From Moniliophthora roreri (taxonomy: Eukaryota; Basidiomycota; Agaricomycetes; Agaricales; Marasmiaceae): a DNA stretch of 64,000 nucleotides. Position 1 is the stretch's first letter. Each line of letters starts with the position of its first letter. The notes below the pieces were generated by a model. That model worked only from the letters and a program-made list of their open reading frames with translations, had not been told where the DNA came from and ran no database searches. A program made the translations under genes and the position numbers. The stretch is from assembly GCA_001466705.2 (NCBI GenBank), contig LATX02000199.1:372001-436000 (forward strand), written 5' to 3'. Shown one piece after another: positions 11,961 to 22,987 of the stretch.

Positions 11961-13580
11961 TACAGCAACGAGTTCACATTAACCGAGCCCTGACTATCTC
12001 AAGTCCAGGAATGGTCTAGGAATGTGGGATGTGCCTCACCTTTAGCTCGCCCCCTCCATTCCACATTCCATATTGAATTGATCATGTCTATACATGTCGC
12101 CCAAAGCAGTTCGCTGACAGCTGTTGTAACAGTTGTAGAATAGATCTCACCACTTGTCGCTCACAGCATCCCTTCCTAAGTTGGATTCATCGTTGTTTAC
12201 TGTCAACAAAAGCACTGAGCGACAAAAAATGAGATCGGCTGGAGGCGATCACGTTCACTTTCATGGGAGAAAATTCCTTGATGGCAGGCAGAAATTCCCA
12301 TGTCTGGATAAGACGACAATGAATTTTTGGCTCAGTGCATGTGAACGATAAAGAACGAGACTTGGCCATCAGGGCTCGATGGTGATTACGAGTCGGTTTC
12401 TAGCGTTGCGGTTTTGCGGAAACTTGGGTACCATAATGAAAGCGAAGCTGAACGCGTGCTGAATGGGCCAAGCTATCTATTGACATCTATCAGACAACTT
12501 TCCCACCCATAGTCTCACTATACCTTCCGTGACAGTCTGGGCCCATTCCATGCAAAAACGCCAGGTACACCATCGGCCCGATGTCGGACACTATTTGTAC
12601 ACTACCAACCCGGCAACGGATGTCATTGGTACGTGCTGGATCTTACGATTTAAGAGAGCGGTGTATGGTACATACATAAGAGTACGTGCGTGCGTGGGGT
12701 ACGTACATGGTAGCGATGGCGGTCGGGAGGGCCTGCCTTCTAGGTACAGCATTTGGATTATTGCGGCGGTCGTCTTACGGCTTGAGCGGTGTCTACGGGG
12801 ACGCTTCCTTCCCTTTTGCGCTGCCACTCTTTTCCTTTCCTTCCATGCACCGATCCGTTCGGAGTCTGCGATGCTCTTGGGCCAGCTGGGCCGTACTATA
12901 ACAGTTACGGTAGCTTCGTGTGTGGGCAATTTTCCGTGGGGTGGGTGCTAGCTTTGCATGTTGAGCATTCGGAGGGTTCCTTCCGGTCTCGTCGAGGCTA
13001 GGCGTTTGGCTATTGTCAGGGTCGGGGGGTGCCTTGGCGGTGGGGCGGGGTTTATTGATTTTGTTCGAGTGTTCCTTCGGCTCCGGTTTCCTGCGGAGTT
13101 GCTGGTTCACCTTTTTGTTCCAGTTGATTATAGGGTGACGCGAGCTTTCTTCATACACCGACCAGTGACAGGTTTGGGGGTGACTGTTGCCAGGGGTGCA
13201 GCGAGATTTGGTCTGGGGAGCTGGGAGGGTTTCGTTGTTGGTGATGTTGTGGTTGCGGACGGGACTTTCCGTTTGCCATGTACTCGGAAGCTTCCAAGGG
13301 TGCGTTCGGGATGTATCGGGCAGCACGTTCGGGGTGTATCGGGCTGCGGTTTCAGCACGTTTGGCGCGTGTCTCGTGTGTAGTATGCTTGCGCATGCTGG
13401 CTTCTTCGTGACGAGCCTTGGAATCTTGGTAGCGATTCCTCCACCTTGGTAACGGTGGTGACTGGGCAGCTGTGTTTGCCCGTCGTTTCCTCCCGTGGGG
13501 TTGGAGGGCGCTATGTTTGCTTCCCCTTGGCCACGTAGAGGCCTAGCGCCGGATCACCATGATGGCGGTCCTTGTACAAG
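11961..13580. other. Unit-A/unit-B spacer, unique and strand-skewed
   Basis: It separates the two duplicated units and truncates the 3' half of carboxylesterase copy 3. About 12235-12330 resembles 21290-21350 (the GGGAGAAA-TTCCTTGATG strings). From about 12950 to 13450 the plus strand is strongly G/T-rich and the minus strand A/C-rich. Long open frames on both strands here look like composition effects. No gene is supported. Confidence 0.5.
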
Positions 13581-14533
13581 GGGCAACATGGATAATGTCG
13601 ATCCGGCTCCGGCTGATTGTCCCCATATCGTCACGTGGCTGGATACAGAGATCAGCTTTTCGGGTCTTTTCTGTATGAAAATGGTTAGACCGACTTGGGA
13701 TCCCCGCCGAACACACTGATATACCTCTGAACCCAGCGCAAAGCTTCTCTTTGATCTTGAAGCCCAATGTTCAATTGACCCTCTCTTTGGAAAGGTGAAC
13801 CCGCTGTTATGAATCCTGAATGAGAACCTGGCAAGAACGGGAGGTGCAGGTAGACGTACCAAGGAATCCGAACTGCCCCAACCGATACGCAAAGGACACG
13901 AACACGAATGGTCTACCCGCATCCACACTGGTCTGCAAAGTTGGATCTGGAATGGCTTCGCGAGTATTCCCCCCTTTATATCTGCCACCATGGAACCACA
14001 CCAAGCTTTGCTGATGGATCTGGAGGTGTAGACGCTGACATGAAGACCTACAGGAGCATGTGAGTGGTGGAGGAAACATGAAACGTGTATCCTTACTCAC
14101 GTCAACGCATAAGCAGCCCTCGGACTTTCCAGGGACAACCGACGTTGCGACGTTGCTGTTGTTACGATACAGGCATCTCCCCACTGGATCACATATTAGT
14201 TGGTGTGCCGAACCTTCGAGATGTAAGGCGCATATTTGTAGCATTAATGTTTCCCAAATGCTTCGTTGGAGGTGGCACGGCTGCTCGCCAACGTAGGTGT
14301 CCTACTGGTGGATCGGCATAGGGTATGCCCCGCCATGAAATAACTTTAGACGTCTGATTATTGATTCCGATGAATGTTCCGTCTATGGGAAGGTCAGTTG
14401 TGGGATGATGGCATGAGTGGTAGGACGCACAGTCGAGAGTTATCGGAATAAGCGTCGTTTGAGCTAGACATAGCAGTGGTAGAAATGCGAGCAATAAGAG
14501 ATCAGCTTCATGCCTTCTCATGTCAGACTCCAT
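13581..14533 (-). pseudogene. Carboxylesterase relic, copy 3 (unit B)
   Basis: It starts with a signal-peptide-like leader and the same LDYGTF / WRGIPYADPP start as copy 2. The donor after NINATN reads AT instead of the GT seen in copy 2, so the first large exon cannot splice normally. A short deletion shifts frame just before the WFHGG region. Downstream, VDAGRPFVFVSFAYRLGQFG and the GQSAG elbow are intact, but similarity ends immediately after that elbow near 13581. The acid and His exons are gone. Damage here differs from copy 2, so the two relics decayed independently after duplication. Confidence 0.85.
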
Positions 14534-14664
14534 AGTACCCGTGTTTCAACTCTTTCGTAGGCTCTTCCTCTCCATTTCGGCTTTGCCTCTTCAGTACCAG
14601 CTCTAACACCTGCAGTAGTTGGTTGAAAAACGAATAAATTTAAATGATCATCGGGGTAAGATAA

Positions 14665-14919
14665 TCAACTGACCCTATGGACACTTGCGTCCCCAGACCT
14701 CCCGAATACTTCTCCCGTATCTTCGAGCAATGTGAGTAACAGGCCCCGAAATGAAGCATGCCTTGCTGCTAATTGGTGAAGGCGAAAACCCGATTCCTGC
14801 CAAACACGGGCTTCATGGTCGATATCAGCCAAGAAAATGCTTGCGGCATCGACGAAGGAAACCCTGAAAGACGCTAAAAATATGAATGAGCTGCTTGAGA
14901 AAAAATCGGTTAACATCAC
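14665..14919 (-). CDS. Hypothetical open stretch, unit B
   Basis: Counterpart of 8374-8676, sharing ADIDHEARVWQESGFRLHQL. In this copy the frame stays open further upstream (MMLTDFFSSSSFIFLASF), while in unit A a stop interrupts the same stretch. Family unknown; it may be a relic. Confidence 0.25.
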   Translation of the reverse strand: MMLTDFFSSSSFIFLASFRVSFVDAASIFLADIDHEARVWQESGFRLHQLAARHASFRGLLLTLLEDTGEVFGRSGDASVHRVS

Positions 14920-15096
14920 GAACCTTTAACAGCCCATCATCCTCATTCCGAGACTCCCGTCACTCCCAACTTTCGCAACAGCAGGGATGTCGTAGCCCTG
15001 TAGCTTTGAATACACAGCCTGGGAGGGCAGAGAATGAAATTCTGAAGCGGGGTGAGCTGAGCGCGTGGATGATGGTGGTTCGAGGCAAAGATGCAC
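14912..15096. repeat. Direct repeat, left, unit B
   Basis: Same family as 8757-8949, in the same position relative to the membrane protein gene. Confidence 0.85.
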
Positions 15097-15104
15097 CGCA
15101 TAAA

Positions 15105-15640
15105 ATTTCCGGTACCCGCCGCGAAGACCCATCTTCTTTCTGTCATCATCATCGTTCATAGCGAGACACTTAGTAAATAGGCGAAAATTTGGAACAGGTA
15201 TTCGGACAATTTTGAGCTGTAGGTAAGTTTTATTTTTCTCGTCGAGATTTTGAACTAGGTCTTGCGCACCAGGAAATGAATTATGATTTCAAATGAAGGC
15301 CGTTTGCAAGTATGCCACCCGATGACAAGGTACATCGTTGGTTCGCCAGGCTATAAGGGACATAACCTGAGGAATAACTTTATCTATTGGTCCAAGGCTT
15401 TGAGGCTTCATACTCGCATGAAAACTTGACTGCAAGAGGGGCTCTGGATTGCAATAGCACTAGTCAACATCCAACCCGAATCTTCTATTCCTCGACGGGG
15501 TGTTTAACCGGGATGCAATGTAACAGATGACTCTGAACCTTGTGAGTCATCCCCGCTTAATACAAAGGGCTGTAACTAAGCATCAAGGCATTCGCATACA
15601 CATAACATAGGCTGATCTTTGATTTTCTGATCACCATGAT
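15105..15640. repeat. Cassette downstream repeat, copy B
   Basis: Counterpart of 8955-9490, with small indels. Both share TCTTCTATTCCTCGACG and the AAGGGCTGTAACTAAGCA stretch. Confidence 0.8.
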
Positions 15641-15818
15641 TATTCAAAGCCACTCTGCCTCATTAAGATTGTTGGTTCTCAGGCATGCAACAGTTCTATT
15701 TGAATCCCCTTTACATACATATTTCCAATCGCGACTAAAATGACAGTACAAAAGAGTACAAATACAAGGGTAACTTACAATCAAAAAATTACATAGCACG
15801 TATCAAAATTTGAAATTA

Positions 15819-17673
15819 TCACTCGTCCGGCAACGGCGGATCGATCATGGTATTTACGAAAAGCAAAAATAGAAAAGCAGTACCACTGGCAAGTGCAATG
15901 CCTCCAATCCACGCAGCCCGTGTCGATGGAATGTCATCAGATGGATCCATCACAACAAAGGCTTTCTCTATACCCCGCCAAAAAACGCTGCTATTGCAGT
16001 AACAGCGGTTGAAGAAGGCACTAAATTGGAAGAGGCACGTAAGGACAATCCAAACAGCATTGACAGTAGCAAGGACCTTTGCGAGCTTACGAAGCAGCAC
16101 AGAGATCCAAGCCGCCACCTTGGCTCTATAATTGGGAATTTTCCAGTGTCTGCGCGGGAAGTCCATTTGCAATGTGGAAACATAGTGAGCGAGAATGCTT
16201 GACAGCACTAACATTGCCCAGACCACAGTAGAGATACCAGCATAGATGATGTATGAACTGGAACGACAACCAAGTCCGACTGTAGTTGTTCGAATGACCA
16301 CCAAGATGGTAGCTCCCGCAGTTCCCCATTGTAAAGCAATGGCTAGCATGGATGCCAGAGCCACGCGCGTCCAAATGCCTGACCCGAACGACTTCGGAGA
16401 CAATTTAAGGTCGGGTCTGCAGTAGTCCTCGACCTCCTTGGATGTGCCGGAACGATTCTCCGGTCTGACTCGTACGTTACGGTTTCCCGACAACCATATT
16501 TGTCCGGACACAGGCTCGAAAAGATCAGCCCGCTTTGTAGCCTCGCGAAAGTAATCTGATATAACCTCAACGGTTGTCGTCCAACTGAATACTCGGGAAT
16601 AGTTGAAAACTGGTGCCGTGATGTGCTGATCGGAATATAAAGGGTTCCTTTTCTTCTGCAGATATATTGCTCGTTGAGCGTTGACATCTGCGGCACGCTT
16701 GACGCTGCCATCCTGAGTAGCAACAAATGCTATCTCATTTGCACGACGTACAGCTTGCTGCACCCGGACGGAGTCGCATTTTGGTGATATTTGGAGCCAG
16801 GCTATGACCACCGGCAAAAGCCAAAGCCAGGCCGAGCCCACGCCCTGTCCGCTCACGTTGTATGTCTCCGGTATATCAGTGAATGAGTCTATAATGGTGA
16901 AGACATAGGCGACGAGGACCCATGCAACAGACGTAGCAGCGGATATAGACCTAAAGAGTTTGTAAGAAGTGAAGAATCTAAGATAGACTTTTCAAAAATA
17001 CCAAGTATGCGTGTAGTCAATCCAGACTACAAGCTCTGCCCACCATTCGTCATTCTCGGGAAGGATGATAAGAGAAGAGAGAAGGTAAGGATCTAATGAT
17101 ATTCTCAAGGGTGCTTGCTGCAAGCTGCTGAGGATTCGTATAGCGTTCCGGGTATTTGGATAGGAATGAGATGAGAAGAGACGAGCTATCCACCGTCCAT
17201 TGATAATGGTGATGGCGATGGAATATGCTGCGAGTGTGGGAGATCCAAGCGTAAGCAGGACAGAGGAAAGATTTTCCAGTTTGTCCTGTGCACCAAACGG
17301 GAGCTGTGACAAGAGAGCGAGATATGGGCTAGTAACCGAAGGTGTTCAGTAAGTTCCCAGTCATGAATCCTTGCTAATGAACTGCTCACAGTAGCCAAGC
17401 ACTGAATTCCTGCGAAAAGGTAGACCACTGGAAATGTTCCTGTCCATGGCCACATGCATCAAGACAAGTTCTATAAGAGACTGATCTTCCTCTTGAGGTG
17501 TCATTTAGTGGGACCGGTACACCATCATGGTCCAGCAATTTATTGAACCACGGTGACGAAGTATTGTTGTTGTTTCGAACGATCTCTGCGAAGCATAGCG
17601 AGTAATTTGTGGAAGCGATGACAGTGTTAGTCAAGAATGAAATGAAACTGATCAATAGCAATGTTGACTTCAT
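15819..17673 (-). CDS. 580-residue multi-pass membrane protein, copy B
   Basis: Exons 17673-17390, 17328-17002 and 16950-15819 match copy A base for base in position (offset 6146), and the frame is open throughout. Within the last 345 residues I count only about fifteen differences from copy A, clustered in the short stretch before the fifth membrane segment (near QMDFPRRHWKIPN). The open frame extends upstream of ATG 17673 to about 17976. The conserved Met with its signal peptide is still the better start, because copy A lacks that extension. Both copies appear usable. Uncharacterised family. Confidence 0.85.
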
Positions 17674-17959
17674 GAAATCACTGCTAAAGCTCGAGTGAGT
17701 GGAAAATCTGCTGGTAGAGTTTGCTATGTACCTGAACGTGCTCGGAGAGGCTTCAGTGTAGGGTGGGTTGAGAAAGGTTAGAGCCCGAGGATACGGCCAA
17801 TATACAGGCTTATAAGTATATGAGGCCCAGGTGTCGATGCTGTTGAGCGGGAAGGTACAAGAACCCTTTCTGACATTTGCGTAGATTTGAATAGAGATGT
17901 CATCCCTGTGAATACCTGAGCCGAAGAAGGCACTGAGAGAGTGAAAGATATAGAAATTG

Positions 17960-18137
17960 ACATCACAAACCTTCAACAGCTCATCATTCTCATTCCGAGG
18001 TTCCCGTCACTCCCAACTTTCGCAGGAATATCGTAGCCCTGTAACTTTGAATACACAGCCTGGGAGGGTATAGAATGATTATTTGAAGCGGGGTGAGCTG
18101 AGCATGTAGATGATGGTGGTTCGAGGTAAAGATGCAC
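17960..18137. repeat. Direct repeat, right, unit B
   Basis: Complete copy of the 180-190 bp repeat (CTTCAACAGC to GATGCAC), in the same orientation as 14912-15096. It therefore brackets the unit B gene. Confidence 0.85.
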
Positions 18138-18179
18138 TTGTCGGGCAAGTAGGTCAGTGTAATCCGCTGACAGGAATTA

Positions 18180-20269
18180 CTTCACGGCAAATCACGCATA
18201 ATAAGATGTACGTCGATGTTATTCGATGCCATCCGATGACATCTGACTAGCCTGAATGGCGGTTGGCGTCAATCGCCAACTGGAATGAGTTCGCCCAAGG
18301 GGAAAAAGAACAGAGCTAGCCCGAAGACATTATAGTGTTTTTACGAGGTCACTGATGTGTGGAAGTGCCTCGCATCAGCCTTGAAAGTCACGAATGCAGC
18401 AAGCCGAACAAGAGTGCCGACAAGTCAGTTCCAGTCATTGAAAGCGTGGGTAAATTCGCACGATAGAAGGTCGATGAGTCGTGAGCTCGGCCGGCGGAAC
18501 GCCGGGCAAACGGCGATGACGTATGTCATCGCCCTCTTCCGCGCAGCGGGGGTAGGTTAGGGGTTAGGTAGTTAGGGTCTGGGGATGGATATATGTACAA
18601 AAAACGCGAAGGAGTACTTACGGACGCGTAAAATATTATGTGCACTTGAGGGAAATAGTGACATCATAACGGCGAAATCGCCGTTGTCTCTTATCTTTTC
18701 ACGACTCATCGAGCTTACTCTCAAAATGTGCCCATAAAGAACGAGTTGTTATAAATAACGAACTCGTAATAAACGCAGCAAATTCGATGTCCATTCGATG
18801 TCCTGGCAGCAAAACTTTGAAGTGGCTTTCTCTTCATCTCAAACGACCCAGACACGCGCCTATCTTAAATCTGACGTGATGGGTGGGACTTAGCAAGAAA
18901 TGAAATCAACCAAGCCATTCTGCAGTCCGTGCGCTATTCGATTTCTCGGGCCTGCCCTAAACTTTTCCACGCTCTTCTCTCTTTTTCTCGCCGTCTCCCT
19001 TTTCCCTGCCAGTCGTCAACGCGTCAACTTCCCGGCCGATATCACGACCTAGAGTACAGCAGGGAAGGTCTTCCAACAGCCGTTCGCCGCCGCCACTGAC
19101 TGTATATGGGAACATATCATACAGATTACTTCATTCCCTCCGAAAACCAAGCATAAATTCAGTGTTCCTGCCTCTCGACACGCCAAGATTGATACCAAAA
19201 TTACTGGGAAATACTTTGTTCTGCATCCCGGACAAGGAACCAACTCCAGGGACTAGCGCCGGAAGTTGCAAAAAGTCTTCCTTACCTTAAAACTGGGTCA
19301 GCGAATATTTCAGTGAGTGGTACTTATATCTACCGAGGCCTCTGCACTCTTATTTAAAACGTAGTGGGTGAAGGGGTGATGGTCACCGGGAGTCCTCATT
19401 CTTGACACAATTTTGACTTACCTCACCATTCTTCCTTCTCGATGATTCCACGAGGTCTCTGGACTTTCGCCTCTAGAACTTTACAGGGGTACGTGCATGG
19501 GCTCGTAATGGGCGCACCGACCCGCAATTCCACCAATCAACTGAACTCTATCGCAGGATTGCCTTTCAAACGAGTCTCGCGGTGCAATATGCGTCAACGC
19601 AAATTTATTCTCACGCTAGCCCATATGAGCAAGCGTGCAAGTTGCGAGGGAAAAATAGTGAGTTTCGTGTTTTTACCAATAATAACTCAAATAGGTGATG
19701 TTTTACTTACATCTGCTGCGACACCTGGAACGACGACACCGTTGGATGGAGCCTAGGACAACTTGAACAGGTTAGCTAGCAATTCAATTCAATTTAATTG
19801 GGCATTGACAAGTACCTATTGGCATCAAACTTCTATTGCAAGGCGAAGATTGCAAAGTTGAAAGTTAACCTGAGCCTGCTGGGGAACCGTACGGAGCGTT
19901 CAACAGCTATTCCAGCCTCACCTGCTCAACGAAGGACATCAGAGAAGACGATTTGCCATTGTCATCGGTTTCCCAGCTCTCAACGCATCCTCTCATACTC
20001 ACCGCCACATCTCCTACAGCTACCGATCTGCGTGGTTTCCCCTTTCATCTATCCCCTCATAGCTACCATTCGCAGACGATGCTTCTCCGGGTCTTCTGGT
20101 CTTCTGTATGCTCTATTTACCCGTTCCTGCTTCATTTCCATCCCGGTACTTTCGTCCTCAAATCCTAAATTCTCCCACAGCGTAATCTTGAGAAGCGCAA
20201 CCATGAATGCTGATCACAATGATACTATTGATATCAAGTGCATGACAATGAATAATGATAATTCTGTGT
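18180..20269. other. Gene-poor stretch
   Basis: No gene supported on either strand. A degenerate TTAGGG-like run (TAGGTTAGGGGTTAGGTAGT) is at about 18553-18580. An ORF at 19442-19756 and a Ser/Pro-rich one at 19798-20310 show no family features. Confidence 0.4.
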
Positions 20270-21120
20270 TTACAAAATCCCCCCACATTTTTCCTAACAA
20301 GCGCAGTTAATCGTACAAGCCCATCAATGATAACAAAGGGGGACTCACCAAGTCTTCCTCCCTCGGAATTGTGAACCACTTGGTTGCGGTGAAGTCCCGG
20401 GATTTAATATAGAGGGTGTCAGCAATCATAACAAAGAATGAAGGACAGGGTGATGCTGAATTGGATCCTTGGAACAGATGTACCTCATTCTCGACCATCG
20501 CACCTTCGACCCTGTAGACTTGAAGTGATTCGGAAGGGTTGAGTATCGTCACCTGGACGACGTACTCCTGGCTGATCGCGGTAGTCCGTTGAAAGATGGG
20601 AATATAATTTAGTCCAAGTTTCCATCTTTCGACAGAAACCTGATGACGGTGGTCCTGAGGGCCAGCATCCTGAAAGATAGTTAATGGACCAAGGCTCTAG
20701 CTGAACGACTGAAGAGGCGACACGTACTAACTTGACCATAGCTCTAAACCGATCATTGCGTCCGACAAGTTGTTGGTTGAGGTGTTCTAAAACACCCTCT
20801 TGTGTGTGGTGCATCCGTATCAACAAAGACCAGTGCGTTTTTGCTGCCAAGCTGCCTTCTCCGCAAGCTGACCGAAAAGCAGGGTGGATGCGAACATGTG
20901 GAGGCGGGTCTGGCTGAGCGAGTATACGGTCGATGGCGTTATCTGCCCAGTCCGTGCTAAGACCTGCGGGCAGGCCCCTATGAATATACTTGGACTTCTT
21001 GGATGACTCGGGCTTCTTGGATGACTTGGGCTTCTTGGATGACTTGGGCTTCTTGGATGACTTGGGCTTCTTGGATGATAAGGTCTTGCGCGTCTTGCGC
21101 GCGTTGTTTGACGACGACAT
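20270..21120 (-). CDS. Hypothetical protein with SSKKP repeats
   Basis: Three exons: 21120-20728, 20669-20349 and 20293-20270, joined in phase to 245 residues. The N-terminus is a basic tail with four to five SSKKPK-type repeats (18-bp tandem repeat at about 21000-21075), likely disordered and possibly nuclear. The rest (for example RIHPAFRSACGEG and WKLGLNYIPIFQRT) looks globular with beta-strand patterns, but I do not recognise it. An upstream in-frame Met at 21243 is possible. The third exon codes for only seven residues and is the weakest part. Confidence 0.55.
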
Positions 21121-21356
21121 TGGTGTTGTGGGAAACGATGGCGGTTTGGGTAACAATGACGGTTGGCGGTACTGGGGCGGTGAAACTATGTTCGATTTTG
21201 ATTTATGGGCACATCGTGGCACTCTTGTGGCTCGCAGGGTCACGCGCCCAGAACGTGACGTGGCCGACTACTCGAGTAATCACTCTCGTGGGAGAAAGTT
21301 CCTTGATGCCAGAAATCCCCAATTTGGATAAGACGACGAGGCTCAGTGTTGCGTAA

Positions 21357-21525
21357 GGCCCTGCTCGGGAACCGGGGTCAGAGTTGGGTTGGGTTGATTT
21401 CGGCTGATTTTGGCGCAAGATGGGTTCAGTTGAGCTAAACTCGGAAGTTGCGGCGAACCCATCTTGCGCCAAAATCAGCCGAAATCAACCCAACTCAACT
21501 CCGACCCCGGTTCCCGAGCAGGACC
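21357..21525. mobile_element. 169-bp foldback MITE (PIF/Harbinger-like)
   Basis: Two 71-bp arms are inverted copies with about three mismatches, around a 27-bp loop. Ends are GGCCCTGCTCGGG and CCCGAGCAGGACC. TAA occurs directly outside both ends (21354-21356 and 21526-21528), as expected for a 3-bp target-site duplication. The TAA site and GGCCCTG-type ends match the Tourist/Harbinger pattern. It is non-coding, so a transposase elsewhere would have to move it. The near-perfect arms suggest recent insertion. Confidence 0.85.
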
Positions 21526-21528
21526 TAA

Positions 21529-22060
21529 GATTTCCGGTACCCCATCCTCTTTTCGTCACCGTTCACAGCGAGGCATTCAGTAAATAGGCGAAAAATTGGA
21601 ACAGGTATTCGGGGAATTTTGAGCTGTAGGTAAGTTCTATTTTCCTCGTCGAGATTTTGAACTGATGATTTGGTCTTGGGCACCAAGTCCTGATTCAAAC
21701 AGTGAAGGCTTTTTTGCAAGTATGCCACCCGATGACAAGGTGCATCTCGCCAGATGATACGGGATATAACCCGAGGAACCACTCTATCTACTGGTCCAAG
21801 ACTTCGAGGATTCATACTCGTTGAAAACTTGACTACAAGGGGAGTTCTAGATTGCAATAGCATTAACATCCCACCCGAATCTTCTATTCCTCGACGAGTG
21901 TTTAACCGGAATGCCATGTACCAGATGACTCTGCATTTTGTGAGTCATCCCTGCATAATACAAAAGGGCCGTAACTAAGCACCAAGGCATTCGCATATAC
22001 ATAAGATAGGCGCTGCCATGAAGCTGATTTTCTGATCATAATTCAAACCCACTCTGCCTC
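21529..22060. repeat. Orphan copy of the cassette downstream repeat
   Basis: It matches 8955-9490 and 15105-15640 from the TTTCCGGTACC string to the TAGGCGCTGCCAT string, but no membrane protein gene follows. It starts exactly at the right edge of the MITE. Confidence 0.8.
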
Positions 22061-22985
22061 GTTGTGACTTGCCTCTAATCCGCCAAGGTCCCTTGCAACA
22101 CGAAGCCCTTTCAATTCAGCATAGAAGTCCTTCTCTCTCGATCCCGGGGCATATCACGGTCGCAAGGTGATTCCTCTTCTGCCCTAAATCCTGTCCACAT
22201 CTGATACCTTGACTTTGCCATCGTAACGAAGCTCTAATGAGCCGAGTTAAGCGCGGACTATTGTTAGGGAAGCCGGGCGCTCCCAATAGTATTCTCATGT
22301 ATCGCTATTTCGGAGCTTTAATCGACCCGCTCTCATGCCGAACTCGAAACCTGCAATGCTGTAGTTTTTCAACCGTTCGATGACGTATCACATGCGTCGA
22401 CATGGTTGAATTATCATGCCCTCGCTTTGACCGAGTGAGTTGCCCGTTGCCTGTTGCGTGCTGCATCTCTATTCTCAAGGCGCTTTGCTCAAATCTTTAC
22501 GTTGGGCGACATCAGAAAGCCACTGGCGCCAAAATGTCAGAAGTCGCCAGATACCATCTGATACCGGAAGCGTATTTATCCGCGAGTTTCAAAGCTTCAA
22601 TTGAGTGATAGCCACGCTTATCACAATGCAGAGACCGCACCTCGAGCTGTCAAGTTGGAATCAAACTATAGGCGTTTTTGGCGAAACGAAGCCAGCCGTG
22701 GTGTTGATTTTCAGCATGAAGGTTGTACAACACACCGGCATGGGAACAGGAATTCGTTTCGGATCTACTCCTTAATGTGTTGGGCAGGCAACAATCTGTT
22801 GAAGAATGGGAGATGAGCGCTTTGCAAGTACTATCTGGAAGGAGTCGGATATATCGAAACTGGGGTTCACGAGTGGTTCAAACTGTATAAAAGCTGGTGA
22901 GAGAGCATGGTGTAAATCCATCAACCGAATACTTTCACTCTCTCTTATCTCACAGTAGTCTCTTCTCTCGCTTCAATTGTCTGGA
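22061..22985. other. Intergenic stretch with promoter of the next gene
   Basis: No gene supported. A TATAAAA box at 22886-22892 lies about 100 bp before ATG 22988. Confidence 0.4.
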
Positions 22986-22987
22986 CA

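Noticed and set aside
12793..13395. 200-codon minus-strand ORF
   Set aside because: It lies in a strand-skewed block where several long frames open on both strands, and the residue mix is basic low complexity without any motif.
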